Shown here one piece after another: positions 17,861 through 27,244 of a DNA stretch of 33,259 nt. The translations under genes were made by a program, and so were the position numbers. The notes beneath the pieces were generated by a model that saw only the letters and a program-made list of their open reading frames with translations, was not told the origin of the DNA and ran no database searches. How positions within the stretch are numbered: position 1 is the stretch's first letter; each line of letters starts with the position of its first letter. Source of the stretch: Halomonas sp. (GTDB taxonomy: Bacteria; Pseudomonadota; Gammaproteobacteria; Pseudomonadales; Halomonadaceae); NCBI GenBank assembly GCA_020201075.1, contig JAIVHL010000004.1:1-33259 (forward strand), given 5' to 3'.

Positions 17861-18531
17861 GGCGCGACCTGCTCGTCTTTCTGATCTGTTATCTGTCCCG
17901 TCGGCTGTGCCGCGAGGCGGCGGTGCAGCCTGGCCAGGCGTGCCTCCAGGCGGTCGACGGAGACCTCCATTTCGGTGAGGTGGTCGCGCAGCACCTCCAT
18001 CTGGGCACGACCCGGCAGCAGGCGGGCTTCCTCCACCAGGTACTCCGCAAGGTCGGCGCGGAACTCGTCGCGAGTGCGCAGCCCGAAGCGGCCTAGACGG
18101 CGCAGGCCCTCGGCCAGGCTGTTGGCGGGAATGTCGCCGAGCCAGCGGGCCAGCTCTCCCTCCCAATCCAGGTCGAGGTCGAGCAGAAGATCGCGGGTCG
18201 CCTCCAGTAGCTGGATGCGCCCTCGCACACCCAGCCGGCCCTGAAACATCAGTCGTTCCATTGAGGCGCCGCCGAGCATTGCGCCGGCGGTCTCGGCGTC
18301 AACTTCCACCACGGCATCAAAGGCCTCTTCCTCGATACCATCCGGGCGAAGCAGATCGAGGCCCTGGGGGTGGTAATGGATGGCCAGGGCGAGCTCGGGA
18401 TTCTCCAGGCGGAGCAGCAGCCTCTGACCGGCGAGCCGGGTCAGACGCGAAGGGGAAGCCGGGTCTCTAGCGAGCAGAGCATTTAGGGTTCGCTCCAGGC
18501 CGGCCAGAAGCAGGGTCGAAGTCAACGCCAT
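17857..18531 (-). CDS. ubiJ: Ubiquinone biosynthesis accessory factor UbiJ (SCP2 domain)
   Basis: UbiJ has an N-terminal SCP2 lipid-binding fold and, with UbiK, assists the late ubiquinone synthesis complex. The 224-residue product from the ATG at 18531 begins with a hydrophobic stretch ([20 protein letters not shown]). The SCP2-like middle includes [17 protein letters not shown], and the C-terminus has coiled-coil character ([16 protein letters not shown]). The position between ubiE (7 bp) and ubiB (4-bp overlap) is the standard ubiEJB arrangement and supports the call more than sequence identity does. Confidence 0.9.
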   Translation of the reverse strand: MALTSTLLLAGLERTLNALLARDPASPSRLTRLAGQRLLLRLENPELALAIHYHPQGLDLLRPDGIEEEAFDAVVEVDAETAGAMLGGASMERLMFQGRLGVRGRIQLLEATRDLLLDLDLDWEGELARWLGDIPANSLAEGLRRLGRFGLRTRDEFRADLAEYLVEEARLLPGRAQMEVLRDHLTEMEVSVDRLEARLARLHRRLAAQPTGQITDQKDEQVAP

Positions 18532-18538
18532 GCCCACC

Positions 18539-19306
18539 TCAGAGTTTGATGCCGCGATGCAGGGCAACGATGCCCCCGGTGAGATTGGTATACTCCACCC
18601 GCTCCAGGCCGGCCATTTCCATCATCGCCTTGAGCGTTTCCTGGTCCGGGTGCATGCGGATCGATTCGGCCAGGTAGCGGTAGCTGTCGGCGTCATTGGC
18701 CACCAGCTCGCCAATCTTCGGCAACAGGCGGAAGGAGTACTCGTCGTAGGCCTTCGAGAGTAGCGCGTTGTCTGGCTTGGAGAACTCAAGCACCAGCAGT
18801 CGCCCGCCGGGCTTGAGCACTCGGGCCATGGAGCTCAGGGCGGCGTCCTTGTCGGTGACGTTGCGCAGCCCGAAGGCAATCGTGATGCAGTCGAAGCTGT
18901 TGTCGGGGAAGGGCAAGCATTCGGCGTTGGCCTGGACATACTCGACGTTGCCGCCGACGCCATGGTCCAGCAGCTTGTCGCGTCCCACGCGCAGCATCGA
19001 TTCGTTGATATCGGCCAGCACCACTCGACCGCGCGGCCCCACCAGGCGCGAGAACTTGAGCGTCAGATCGCCGGTGCCGCCGGCGATGTCGAGCACGCTA
19101 TGGCCCGGGCGCACACCGGCGCGCTCGACGGTCAGACGCTTCCAAAGGCGGTGTATGCCCATCGACATCAGGTCGTTCATAACGTCGTAGCGGGCAGCCA
19201 CGGAGTGGAATACGTCGGCCACGCGGGAGGCCTTTTCCTCGAGGGGCACTTCCTGGTAGCCGAAGTGGGTGGTCTGCTCGTCCCTGGAGCTGGGGTTGGC
19301 GCTCAT
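18539..19306 (-). CDS. ubiE: Demethylmenaquinone/ubiquinone C-methyltransferase UbiE
   Basis: UbiE is the SAM-dependent C-methyltransferase acting on 2-polyprenyl-6-methoxy-1,4-benzoquinol and demethylmenaquinol. [20 protein letters not shown] and RLWKR are the family N-terminal signature. The SAM-binding motif I is [15 protein letters not shown], and [14 protein letters not shown] and [17 protein letters not shown] follow. The 255 residues from the ATG at 19306 match E. coli (251). An in-frame extension to 19486 is not family-like. The gene probably heads the ubiE-ubiJ-ubiB-hisE-tatABC transcription unit. A 91-bp gap separates it from the DUF971 gene. Confidence 0.97.
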   Translation of the reverse strand: MSANPSSRDEQTTHFGYQEVPLEEKASRVADVFHSVAARYDVMNDLMSMGIHRLWKRLTVERAGVRPGHSVLDIAGGTGDLTLKFSRLVGPRGRVVLADINESMLRVGRDKLLDHGVGGNVEYVQANAECLPFPDNSFDCITIAFGLRNVTDKDAALSSMARVLKPGGRLLVLEFSKPDNALLSKAYDEYSFRLLPKIGELVANDADSYRYLAESIRMHPDQETLKAMMEMAGLERVEYTNLTGGIVALHRGIKL

Positions 19307-19397
19307 GCGATGGGGCTCCCGAATCGCTGCATGACAGAGGCGGTGCCTCGGATGAGCGCCATTGTAGCCTTCCATGGTGGCCATTGTCTTGAAGGGG

Positions 19398-19781
19398 TTA
19401 GAGCTGCTTGATCTCGATGCCCAGCGGCTCACGGCTAGCGCCGGCGTCCGCCAGGCGCTGCAGGTAGTCCTCCCAGTTGGTCTCACGATGCTCGATCAGC
19501 CACCACAGGTAGTCCCAGCTGAAGAGGCCGCTGTCATGGCCGTCGTCGAAGTGCAGCTTGAGGGCATAGCGGCCGGTCTGGGTGATGTCCTTGAGGCCGA
19601 CGAATTTCTTACCCACCTGCAGGGTGGCGGTATCGCGGCCGTGGCCGCGCACCTCGGCGGAGGGGGAGAAAACCCTGAGATACTCGATGGACAGGCGGTG
19701 ACTCTGGCCGTCGGCGTAGCCGAGCTCTAGCTCCTGGGCCTTGCGGTGGTAATGCACTCGGGTCGGGATAGGGGCTGTCAT
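19398..19781 (-). CDS. DUF971 (gamma-butyrobetaine hydroxylase-like N-terminal domain) protein
   Basis: This 127-residue protein consists of the small DUF971 domain, also found at the N-terminus of gamma-butyrobetaine hydroxylases. The core features are [26 protein letters not shown] and [19 protein letters not shown]-type sequence. No catalytic domain is attached. The function of the stand-alone protein is not established. Its start overlaps the hslU stop by 4 bp (ATGA), so it is translated with hslVU, an arrangement also seen in Pseudomonas. Confidence 0.88.
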   Translation of the reverse strand: MTAPIPTRVHYHRKAQELELGYADGQSHRLSIEYLRVFSPSAEVRGHGRDTATLQVGKKFVGLKDITQTGRYALKLHFDDGHDSGLFSWDYLWWLIEHRETNWEDYLQRLADAGASREPLGIEIKQL

Positions 19782-21100
19782 AGGATATACCGCGACAGGT
19801 CCTCGTCCTTGGCCAGTTCGCCGAGCTGGGAATCCACATAGTCGGCGTCGATGGTCAGCGGTGTGCCGACATCGCTGCCTCTGAATGAGGCTTCTTCAAG
19901 CAGGCGCTCCATCACGGTATGCAGCCGGCGCGCGCCGATGTTCTCGGTGCCCTCGTTGACCTGCCAGGCGATCTCGGCGATGCGCTCAATGCCATCCGGG
20001 GTAAATTCGATCGCCAGCCCTTCGGTGGCCAACAGCGCCTGGTACTGTCGTGTCAGCGAGGCGGACGGCTCGGTGAGGATGCGCTTGAAGTCCTCCGGCG
20101 TCAGGGCGTTGAGCTCAACGCGAATCGGCAGGCGACCCTGCAGCTCGGGTATCAGGTCCGAAGGGCGCGACAGGTGGAAGGCACCGGAGGCGATGAACAA
20201 GATGTGGTCGGTCTTCACCATGCCGTGTTTGGTGGACACCGTGGAACCCTCGATCAGCGGCAGGAGGTCGCGCTGCACGCCCTCGCGGGAGACCTCACCA
20301 CCGCTGGACTGGCCGCTGCCTTTGGTGACCTTGTCGATCTCGTCGAGGAAGACGATGCCGTGCTGCTCCACCGCCTCGATGGCGCGCGCCTTGATCTCCT
20401 CCTGGTTGATCAGCTTGCTGGCTTCTTCGTCACGCAGCAGGGCGAAAGCATCCTTGACCGAGACTCGACGGGTCTCGGTCTTCTGCTTGCCCATGCCGGA
20501 GAACAGGCTCGAAAGCTGCTGCGTCATCTCCTCCATGCCCGGCGGGGTCATGATGTCGACGTTGGGGCCCTGTTGGGTGAGCTCGATGTCGATTTCCTTG
20601 TCATCGAGCTGACCCTCGCGCAGTTTCTTGCGAAATATCTGGCGAGTCGAGCTGTCCTGGCGAGGCTCATCCTCCTGACCGCGAGGCGGCGGCAGGAGGG
20701 CGTCGAGGATGCGATCCTCGGCGGCGTCCTCGGCGCGGTGGCCCACCTCTTCTTTGGCCTGCTCGCGCACCAGCTTGATGGCGGCCTCGGTCAGGTCGCG
20801 GATGATCGAGTCGACGTCGCGGCCCACGTAGCCCACCTCGGTGAACTTGGTGGCCTCCACCTTGATGAAGGGCGCCTTCGCCAACTTGGCCAGGCGCCGG
20901 GCGATCTCGGTCTTGCCCACCCCGGTGGGACCGATCATCAGGATGTTCTTGGGCGTCACTTCCTGGCGGAGGTCGGCGTCGAGCTGCATGCGCCGCCAGC
21001 GGTTGCGCAGGGCGATGGCGACGGCGCGCTTGGCGTCCTGCTGGCCGATGATGTACTGGTCCAGGGCGTGGACGATCTCGCGGGGGGTCATCTGGGTCAT
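19778..21100 (-). CDS. hslU: ATP-dependent protease ATPase subunit HslU
   Basis: HslU is the AAA+ unfoldase that feeds substrates to the HslV peptidase. [17 protein letters not shown] is the N-terminal signature. Walker A GPTGVGKT is at residues 57-64, with the pore-loop context GYVGRDVDS, and Walker [12 protein letters not shown] follows after the I domain. The C-terminal end DEDLSRYIL, which inserts into HslV, is conserved. The 440 residues match E. coli (443). I chose the ATG at 21100. A second ATG three codons on (21091) is also possible, while the longer open frame runs into hslV. Confidence 0.97.
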   Translation of the reverse strand: MTQMTPREIVHALDQYIIGQQDAKRAVAIALRNRWRRMQLDADLRQEVTPKNILMIGPTGVGKTEIARRLAKLAKAPFIKVEATKFTEVGYVGRDVDSIIRDLTEAAIKLVREQAKEEVGHRAEDAAEDRILDALLPPPRGQEDEPRQDSSTRQIFRKKLREGQLDDKEIDIELTQQGPNVDIMTPPGMEEMTQQLSSLFSGMGKQKTETRRVSVKDAFALLRDEEASKLINQEEIKARAIEAVEQHGIVFLDEIDKVTKGSGQSSGGEVSREGVQRDLLPLIEGSTVSTKHGMVKTDHILFIASGAFHLSRPSDLIPELQGRLPIRVELNALTPEDFKRILTEPSASLTRQYQALLATEGLAIEFTPDGIERIAEIAWQVNEGTENIGARRLHTVMERLLEEASFRGSDVGTPLTIDADYVDSQLGELAKDEDLSRYIL

Positions 21101-21111
21101 GGTGGCGGCCT

Positions 21112-21630
21112 TCAGAGCGTTTCGAGGGTGACGTTGTGGTTGGTGAACACGCAAATATCGCCGGCGATATTCAGCGACTTTTCGGTGATCTCCTTCGCCG
21201 ACAGGTCGGTGTTCTCGAGCAGCGCCCGGGCCGCGGCAAGGGCGAAATTACCGCCGGAGCCAATGGCGATGATCCCGCGCTCGGGTTCCACCACGTCGCC
21301 GTTGCCGGTGATGATCAGCGAGGCGTCCTTGTTGGCCACGGCCAGCAGCGCCTCAAGGCGGCGCAGGGCGCGGTCGGTACGCCAGTCCTTGGCCAGTTCC
21401 ACGGCGGCCTTGACCAGATTGCCCTGGTATTTATCTAGCTGCGCCTCGAAGCGCTCGAACAGAGTGAAGGCGTCGGCGGTGCCGCCGGCGAAGCCCGCCA
21501 GCACTTCGCCGCGGTAGAGACGGCGCACTTTGCTGGCATTGCCCTTCATCACGGTGTTCCCCAGCGACACCTGGCCGTCACCGGCCAGCGCCACCTGGTC
21601 ACCGCGGCGTACGGATACGATCGTGGTCAT
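21112..21630 (-). CDS. hslV: ATP-dependent protease peptidase subunit HslV
   Basis: HslV is the proteasome-like peptidase of the HslUV complex. After removal of Met1 the N-terminal Thr (TTIVSVRRG) is the nucleophile. [14 protein letters not shown] and [19 protein letters not shown] are family signatures. The 172 residues are close to E. coli (176). The gap to hslU is 11 bp. The AAGGAG ribosome binding site lies inside a short inverted repeat (21633-21645). A candidate heat-shock promoter lies upstream. Confidence 0.97.
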   Translation of the reverse strand: MTTIVSVRRGDQVALAGDGQVSLGNTVMKGNASKVRRLYRGEVLAGFAGGTADAFTLFERFEAQLDKYQGNLVKAAVELAKDWRTDRALRRLEALLAVANKDASLIITGNGDVVEPERGIIAIGSGGNFALAAARALLENTDLSAKEITEKSLNIAGDICVFTNHNVTLETL

Positions 21631-21721
21631 GGAGGAGAATCTCCTTGAGGGAGCGAGTGGCTCCCGATGACTTGCGGCGCCGCGGGGATGGTCCCGGGCG
21701 CCATAACTGAGCTGAATTAAG

Positions 21722-21749
21722 AAGTGCGGGCGCCGGGGGAGTATTTCAA
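21722..21749 (-). promoter_or_regulatory. Possible heat-shock (sigma-32) promoter of hslVU
   Basis: On the minus strand GTTGAAA (-35 core TTGAAA, 21744-21749) matches the sigma-32 -35. It is followed after about 13 bp by CCCGCACTT (21722-21730), a partial match to the CCCCATNT -10. It sits just after the SPOR gene stop. hslVU is a known sigma-32 target in E. coli. The -10 match is weak. Confidence 0.4.
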
Positions 21750-21759
21750 CCGTCAGGGG

Positions 21760-22485
21760 TCAGTTCTGGAGGCGAATCAGCAGCGGCTCGATGCCCTGGG
21801 TGACCATCAGATCCTCGGCGCGGTTGAGTTCGCGGCTGTCACTGTAGGGGCCGACCTGAACGCGATGCCAGGTCTCGCCGCCGGAGGCCTTGACCTCGCT
21901 GACCTGGGCCAGCAGGCCGAAGTCGCGCAGCCGGCGCTGCAACCGCTGGGCGTCGCCGGGTTCTCGGAAGGAGGCCGCCTGCAGCATGTAGCGGTGGTCG
22001 TTGGCGGCGGGACTCGGAGCGGCGGGCTCCGGGGCGCTGTCGGCGGCCAGGTTGGCGGCGATCACCTGTGCGATGGGATCGTCGCCGGCTTCGGCGGTAG
22101 CCGTCTCCTCGGCGGCAGGCGGTGCCGGCGGACGCGCCGTCGAGGCGGGCATCTCGCTGCGCGGGGCAATCACTTCGGACTCCGGTAGCAGCGTATAGAA
22201 CTCGAAGGTAGGCATGCGCGGTTCGCTGGGCGCTTCCGGGACCGAGGGTGTGTCCTGGGTCTCCGTCGGGGCGCTGCGCGGCAGCACCGTGGCCAGAGGG
22301 GAATCCGCCACCTGCCAGGGGGCCACGCCGTGCTGGTGCTGGGAGAGCAGGAAGCCGGCTGCCAGGCCGGCCAGGCCCCATACCCATCCGGGTAAGCGCC
22401 ACTCGCCGCGCGGCTTCTTGGCAGGCTGGCGGCGGCTGCTGGTGGCGCCTCGCCGCTTCGGGGGCGGCTGTTTACGGGTCGCCAT
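21760..22485 (-). CDS. SPOR-domain protein (FtsN-like)
   Basis: This looks like a bitopic inner-membrane protein of the FtsN type. The layout is a basic cytoplasmic N-terminus (residues 1-30, many Lys/Arg/Pro), one membrane helix (about 32-48), and a long Pro/Ala/Glu-rich periplasmic linker. A SPOR domain follows at the C-terminus (about 165-240; YMLQAASFREPGDAQRLQRR and WHRVQVGPYSDSRELNRAE). SPOR domains bind denuded septal peptidoglycan. The 241-residue size and the position between argS and hslV match the Pseudomonas locus. Whether it is the true FtsN orthologue cannot be decided from this, so no symbol is given. It begins 3 bp after argS ends. Confidence 0.88.
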   Translation of the reverse strand: MATRKQPPPKRRGATSSRRQPAKKPRGEWRLPGWVWGLAGLAAGFLLSQHQHGVAPWQVADSPLATVLPRSAPTETQDTPSVPEAPSEPRMPTFEFYTLLPESEVIAPRSEMPASTARPPAPPAAEETATAEAGDDPIAQVIAANLAADSAPEPAAPSPAANDHRYMLQAASFREPGDAQRLQRRLRDFGLLAQVSEVKASGGETWHRVQVGPYSDSRELNRAEDLMVTQGIEPLLIRLQN

Positions 22486-22488
22486 GAC

Positions 22489-24174
22489 TTACATCTCCTC
22501 GGGGGCACTGACTCCCATCAGGTCCAGGCCGTTGCGCAGGACCTGGCGGGTGGCCAGGCCCAGGGACAGGCGAGCATTGCGCAGGGCGTCGTCCTCGACC
22601 ATTACCTTGACCGCGTTGTAACAGGTGTGGAAGTCGGCGGCCAGGTCCAGCAGATACTGGCCGACCTGCTGGGGTTCCCGGGAGGCGGCGGCGTGCTCCA
22701 CCACCTCGGGATAGCGAGCCAGGCGGTTCATGAGAGCCTTCTCTTGAGCTTCCTCGAGCAGACCCAGGTTAGCCATGGCCAGAGGGTAGTCGAAAGGCAG
22801 ACCGTCGGACTCTGTGCGGCGCAGCATGCTGCACACCCGGGCGTGAGCGTACTGCACGTAATAGACCGGGTTGTCGTTGGATTGGGAGCGGGCCAGGTCG
22901 ATGTCGAAGGTCAACTGGGAATCCGCGCGGCGAGCGGCCAGGAAGAAGCGCGTGGCGTCGCGGCCGACCTCGTCGATCAGATCGCGCAAGGTGACGTAGC
23001 TGCCGGCGCGTTTCGAGAGCTTCACCTCCACGCCGGAGCGGGTGACCATCACCATCTGGTGCAGCACGTAGTCGGGCCAACCCTGGGGGATGCCGGCCTC
23101 AAGGGCCTGCAAGCCGGCGCGGACCCGGGTCACGGTGGAGTGGTGGTCGGCGCCCTGTTCATTGACCACGCGGCTGAAGCCGCGCTGCCATTTGTCGAAA
23201 TGGTAGGCCACGTCGGGCAGGAAGTAGGTGTACTGCCCGTCGGACTTGCGCATCACCCTGTCCTTGTCGTCACCGAAGTCGGTGGTACGCAACCACAGGG
23301 CTCCGTCCTGCTCATAGGTGTGTCCCTTCTCGATAAGGCGCTCGACGGCGGCCCCGACCTTACCGTCCAGATAGAGTGAGGATTCCAGGAAGTAGACGTC
23401 GAACTGCACCCCGAAAGCCTTGAGGTCAAGGTCCTGCTCGCGGCGCAGGTAGGCCACGGCGAAGGCCTGGATGGCGTCGAGATCGTCCGGGTCGCCCTTG
23501 GCGATAACGTGGCGGTCATCGGCATGGACCGTATCGCCGGCCAGGTAGGCGTTGGCCACGTCGATGATATAGCCGCCGCGGTAGCCGTCCGCGGGCCAAT
23601 TCTCATCCTCCGGGTCGAGTCCCTTGGCACGGGCCTGCACCGAGAGCGACAGGTTGCTGATCTGGGCGCCGGCGTCGTTGTAATAGAACTCGCGCGTGAC
23701 GTCGAAACCGGTAGCCTCGAGCAGCCGGCAGATGCAGTCGCCGATGGCAGCGCCGCGGCCGTGACCCACATGCAGCGGCCCGGTGGGGTTGGCGGAGACG
23801 AACTCCACTTGGACCTTGCCGCCCTGTCCGGTCAGGCTTCGGCCGTAGGCGTCACCCGAGTCGAGCACCTGGCTCACCACCTGAGCGGCGGCGTCGGTAG
23901 CGGCAAAGAAGTTGACGAAGCCAGGGCCGGCGATCTCCACCTGGCGGATGGCGTCGCTCTCCGGCAGGGCGGCGATCAGGGCCTCTGCCAGCTCACGGGG
24001 GGTCTTGCCGGCGGGCTTGGCCAGCATCAGCGCGAGGTTGGTGGCGTAGTCGCCGTGGGCCTTGTCCCGGGTCGGATCGACCTTGATGGGCGGGGCGAGG
24101 TCGGCGGGCAGCATGCCCTGCTGCTTGAGGGTGTCGAGGGCGCCTTCGAGCAGCGAAACGATGGTTTCTTTCAT
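22489..24174 (-). CDS. argS: Arginyl-tRNA synthetase
   Basis: ArgRS charges tRNA-Arg. It is a class I synthetase with the HIGH motif as [12 protein letters not shown] after [11 protein letters not shown], and a KMSKS-like [16 protein letters not shown]. The C-terminal anticodon-binding domain of the DALR type ends in [13 protein letters not shown]. The 561 residues are slightly shorter than E. coli (577). I chose the ATG at 24174 ([13 protein letters not shown]). The open frame to 24282 adds unrelated sequence. A 154-bp gap to priA carries a promoter candidate. The SPOR gene follows closely. Confidence 0.97.
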   Translation of the reverse strand: MKETIVSLLEGALDTLKQQGMLPADLAPPIKVDPTRDKAHGDYATNLALMLAKPAGKTPRELAEALIAALPESDAIRQVEIAGPGFVNFFAATDAAAQVVSQVLDSGDAYGRSLTGQGGKVQVEFVSANPTGPLHVGHGRGAAIGDCICRLLEATGFDVTREFYYNDAGAQISNLSLSVQARAKGLDPEDENWPADGYRGGYIIDVANAYLAGDTVHADDRHVIAKGDPDDLDAIQAFAVAYLRREQDLDLKAFGVQFDVYFLESSLYLDGKVGAAVERLIEKGHTYEQDGALWLRTTDFGDDKDRVMRKSDGQYTYFLPDVAYHFDKWQRGFSRVVNEQGADHHSTVTRVRAGLQALEAGIPQGWPDYVLHQMVMVTRSGVEVKLSKRAGSYVTLRDLIDEVGRDATRFFLAARRADSQLTFDIDLARSQSNDNPVYYVQYAHARVCSMLRRTESDGLPFDYPLAMANLGLLEEAQEKALMNRLARYPEVVEHAAASREPQQVGQYLLDLAADFHTCYNAVKVMVEDDALRNARLSLGLATRQVLRNGLDLMGVSAPEEM

Positions 24175-24290
24175 GGAACGTTGATTGTCCTGTGGCGCCG
24201 AGCGGGGCGAACGGCCGATGAACCGGCGGTGACGAGGCGCTCGCCCGAGGCGCGGGAATGTAAGCGGGGCCTTGATGGGCACGGTCGGTC

Positions 24291-24319
24291 ATTATCGGCA
24301 ATTGTGGTGCGGCTTTAAA
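24291..24319 (-). promoter_or_regulatory. Candidate sigma-70 promoter for argS
   Basis: On the minus strand TTTAAA (24314-24319) and GATAAT (24291-24296) are spaced by 17 bp. The leader to argS would be about 110 nt. Visual match only. Confidence 0.4.
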
Positions 24320-24328
24320 GGGCGGTCT

Positions 24329-26566
24329 TCAGCTTAGCGTCTGGGGGTCGATATCCAGCGACCAGCGCGTGCGACGCGCCTCGGGGGTGGCTTCCAACCA
24401 GCGGGTCAACCAGGCGCAGGCCTGGTGGAGGGCGCTACGCTTTTCGGCACCCAACATCACCTGCAGGTGATAGCGTCCCTGACGGCGCTCCATGGGGGCC
24501 GGCACCGGACCCAGGCAGTCTACCGCGAGCTCGCCATCGGTCAGCCAGCTGCGCAGGGCGCCGGCGGCGCGTCGGCCGAGCTCGTTGGCGGCCTCCTCCT
24601 TTGCGCTCTCCAGCCTCAGCAGGGCAAGGAAGCGGAAGGGCGGCAGGGCCGCGGCGCGTCGCTCCTCCAGCAGCTGCTCGGCCAGGGCGGCGTAGCCACG
24701 CTCGGCCAGCAGGCGCAGATGCGGATCGTCCGGATGCAGGGTCTGTACGAGCACACGCCCGGGATGGGCGGCGCGTCCGGCACGCCCGGCCACCTGCTCC
24801 AGCAGCTGGGCGCTCTGTTCCAGAGCGCGGAAGTCGCTGGCGTAGAGGCCGGCGTCGGCGTTGACCACCACTACCAGGGTGACATGGGGCAGGTGGTGCC
24901 CCTTGGCCAGCATCTGGGTGCCCACCAGCAGGCAGGGCTCGCCGCGGCGCACCTCGGCCAGTATCTGCTCGAAGGCGTCGCGTCGCCGGGTGCTGTCGCG
25001 GTCGATGCGATGCACCGGTACCTTTGGAAATAGCCCGGCCAGGGTCTCCTCGGTGCGCTCGGTGCCGCTGCCCAGTGGGCGAAGATCGATGCTGCCGCAC
25101 GTCGGGCAGCTCTCGGGCAGGACGCGACGGCGATCGCAGTGGTGGCAGGCCAGCAGAGGCGGTTGGCGGTGCAGGGTCATGCGTGCATCGCAGGCGTCAC
25201 ACTCGGCCAGCCAGCCGCAGGCGTGGCAAGCCAGCGTTGGCGCGAACCCCCGTCGGTTGATGAACACCAGCACCTGGTGGTTGGCGGCAAGGGTCTCGCG
25301 GATGGCGTCGAGTACCGGCGGAATCAGCCCCCCCTGGCGGGGGCGGCCGCGCAGGTCGATCAGTTCCAGCTTTGCGGGTCCATGCCGGGTGGCGCGGCGG
25401 GTCAACGTCAGGTGGCGCCACTCGCCGCTGCGCGCCTTGGCCAAGCTTTCCAGCGAGGGAGTGGCGCTGCCCAGCAGCAGCGGGATGCCGTGGTGATGGG
25501 CGCGGGCCACGGCCAGGTCACGGGCGTGGTAGCGCAGGCCATCCTGCTGTTTGTAGGATCCGTCATGCTCCTCGTCGACGATGATCACGCCGGGCCGCGC
25601 TAGCGGGGTGAAGATCGCCGAGCGCGTCCCGATCACGATGGGCGCGCGTCCGCTGGCGGCGGCTTCCCAGGCGTCCAGGCGCTCATGGTCGGTGAGCCCC
25701 GAGTGCAGCGCCACTACCGGCACCCGGAAGCGCTTGCGAAAACGCGACAGGGTCTGAGGGGTCAGGCCGATCTCCGGCACCAGCACAAGCGCCTGGCGGC
25801 CGCGGCCCACCACCGCCTCGATCAGCTGCAGGTAGATCTCGGTCTTGCCGCTGCCGGTGACGCCCTCCAGCAGGCAAGGGTGGTAGGCGTCGAGCCGCTC
25901 ATGCAGGGTCGAGAGCGCCACGGCCTGCTCGCGGTTGAGCGGCAGGGCGGGGTCGGCCAGCAGATGGTCGGCGTCCGGCTGGGAGCACGCGGTGAGAGGT
26001 TCTTCGCGGGAGTCCACTAATCCCTTTGCGGCTAGCGCCTTGAGCTGTTCGCGGGAAAACGACTGGGCCAGGATCGCCTGGGTGGCCAGGCCGTGAGGGT
26101 GCTGGTCGAGCATCGCTAGCAGCTCGGCCTGGCGAGGAGCCCGGGCCAGGGCCTCGGCAGGAACGTCGCGACCCGCCGCGGTGAGCTGCCAGCGCTCCCG
26201 GGTGCGTCCCTCCAGGGCGCGCCCCTGGCGCAGCAGTACCGGCATCGCCTGGTGGAGGGTGTCTCCCAGAGAGTGCTGGTAATAGCGAGCCGTGAAGCGG
26301 CATAGCCACAGCCAGTCTGCGGGCAGCGGGGCCGAGTCCAGGCAGGTGCTGACGGACTTGAGCTCGGTCAGCGGCAAGTCGCTGCGTTCTCTGCACTCCA
26401 TCACCACACCCACCACCTCGCGCCGGCCGAACGGCACTCGTACGCGCAGTCCCGGTGCCCAGCCTCCGGACGGGGCCGAGCCACCGGGGCGGTAGTCGAA
26501 CAGGCGTCGCAGCGGCGAGGAAATTGCTATGCCCAGTACGCGGGGGGGCGATGTCGAAGTGGGCAA
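24329..26566 (-). CDS. priA: Primosomal replication protein N' (PriA helicase)
   Basis: PriA restarts stalled replication forks by loading the replisome. The N-terminal DNA-binding domain includes SSPLRRLFDYRPGG and GLRVRVPFGRREVVGVV. The helicase has GVTGSGKTEIYLQLI (Walker A) and DEEHDGSYKQ (Walker B). Eight Zn-binding cysteines are spread across the CHACGW...CDACDA...CHHCDR...CPTCGS region. I chose a TTG start at 26566 because CGGAGG ends 4 nt before it and the 745 residues then match the family. The open frame continues to an ATG at 26683, but that 39-residue extension is low-complexity and overlaps the rpmE promoter region. Confidence 0.93.
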   Translation of the reverse strand: MPTSTSPPRVLGIAISSPLRRLFDYRPGGSAPSGGWAPGLRVRVPFGRREVVGVVMECRERSDLPLTELKSVSTCLDSAPLPADWLWLCRFTARYYQHSLGDTLHQAMPVLLRQGRALEGRTRERWQLTAAGRDVPAEALARAPRQAELLAMLDQHPHGLATQAILAQSFSREQLKALAAKGLVDSREEPLTACSQPDADHLLADPALPLNREQAVALSTLHERLDAYHPCLLEGVTGSGKTEIYLQLIEAVVGRGRQALVLVPEIGLTPQTLSRFRKRFRVPVVALHSGLTDHERLDAWEAAASGRAPIVIGTRSAIFTPLARPGVIIVDEEHDGSYKQQDGLRYHARDLAVARAHHHGIPLLLGSATPSLESLAKARSGEWRHLTLTRRATRHGPAKLELIDLRGRPRQGGLIPPVLDAIRETLAANHQVLVFINRRGFAPTLACHACGWLAECDACDARMTLHRQPPLLACHHCDRRRVLPESCPTCGSIDLRPLGSGTERTEETLAGLFPKVPVHRIDRDSTRRRDAFEQILAEVRRGEPCLLVGTQMLAKGHHLPHVTLVVVVNADAGLYASDFRALEQSAQLLEQVAGRAGRAAHPGRVLVQTLHPDDPHLRLLAERGYAALAEQLLEERRAAALPPFRFLALLRLESAKEEAANELGRRAAGALRSWLTDGELAVDCLGPVPAPMERRQGRYHLQVMLGAEKRSALHQACAWLTRWLEATPEARRTRWSLDIDPQTLS

Positions 26567-26595
26567 TTGGCCTCCGGGTTTGGCTCTGGTAGAAT
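26567..26595 (+). promoter_or_regulatory. Candidate sigma-70 promoter for rpmE
   Basis: TTGGCC (26567-26572) and TAGAAT (26590-26595) are spaced by 17 bp. The predicted start near 26602 gives a leader of about 170 nt to rpmE. The -35 lies directly against the divergent priA start and covers its ribosome binding site, so the two genes share this segment. Confidence 0.5.
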
Positions 26596-26771
26596 GCTGG
26601 CCCTCCTTGTCTGCCGAGTGCGGCGAGGATGGTACAGCCGGTTTGCACTCGCGCTTTTGGCTTTCATGATTAATAGACTTCATGACCCATAGATGGCGCG
26701 ACCGATAGACAACCCGTATGCGGTGCCTGGCAGCAGATCAGGTGGCGGCATACAGCTCAACGAGGCTCAAG

Positions 26772-26984
26772 ATGAAACAAGGTATCCATCCCGAATACAA
26801 GACGGTCAATGTGACCTGTTCCTGCGGCGCTAAATTCAAGGTGGGCTCCACCTCTGATCATGACTTTTCCCTGGACGTCTGCTCTGAGTGCCACCCCTTC
26901 TACACCGGCAAGCAGAAGCAGGCGACCACCGGTGGTCGTGTCGAACGCTTCAACAAGCGTTTCGGTGCTGCCATCAAGCGCTGA
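26772..26984 (+). CDS. rpmE: 50S ribosomal protein L31
   Basis: L31 is a protein of the large ribosomal subunit near the intersubunit bridge. The 70-residue product begins [19 protein letters not shown] and keeps four cysteines (16, 18, 37, 40). It is therefore the zinc-binding C+ form, not the YkgM-like C- paralogue induced by zinc limitation. The ATG at 26772 was chosen over an upstream in-frame ATG (26718) because it gives the exact family N-terminus. It is divergent from priA, as in many gammaproteobacteria, and a terminator follows. Confidence 0.97.
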   Translation: MKQGIHPEYKTVNVTCSCGAKFKVGSTSDHDFSLDVCSECHPFYTGKQKQATTGGRVERFNKRFGAAIKR

Positions 26985-27008
26985 TTACGCCGTTCTCAAG
27001 ACCGTCGA

Positions 27009-27043
27009 GAAACCCGCCCATCGTGGCGGGCTTTCTCGTTCTT
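27009..27043 (+). terminator. Intrinsic terminator after rpmE
   Basis: CCCGCC (27013-27018) pairs with GGCGGG (27025-27030) over a 6-nt loop. Flanking GAAA/TTTC extends the stem, and CTTTCTCGTTCTT follows. It lies 24 bp after the rpmE stop. Confidence 0.75.
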
Positions 27044-27179
27044 GAGGGGTGAAGTCGCTAGTTGCAGCGGGAGAACGGCGAAAAGCTAAGGGTCATGCTC
27101 ACGTTTTCGGCCATCAATTGCTGTAAATATCCGGCATCGGCGTCAAACGAGCATACAACAGGCGGGAACCCCCAACAGC

Positions 27180-27208
27180 TTGAGCAATGGAACGTTTTTC
27201 TATATCGT
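27180..27208 (+). promoter_or_regulatory. Candidate promoter for maeB
   Basis: TTGAGC (27180-27185) and TATCGT (27203-27208) are spaced by 17 bp, and each matches the consensus at four of six positions. It is AT-rich relative to its surroundings. The maeB ATG is 36 bp downstream. Other hexamer pairs in this stretch are possible. Confidence 0.3.
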
Positions 27209-27244
27209 GACATTACGATTCCACACTGACCGGAATGTATCTGT

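Noticed and set aside
24329-26683. A longer priA starting from the ATG at 26683
   Set aside because: The extra 39 residues are low-complexity, precede the conserved N-terminus and overlap the rpmE promoter. The TTG with CGGAGG fits better.
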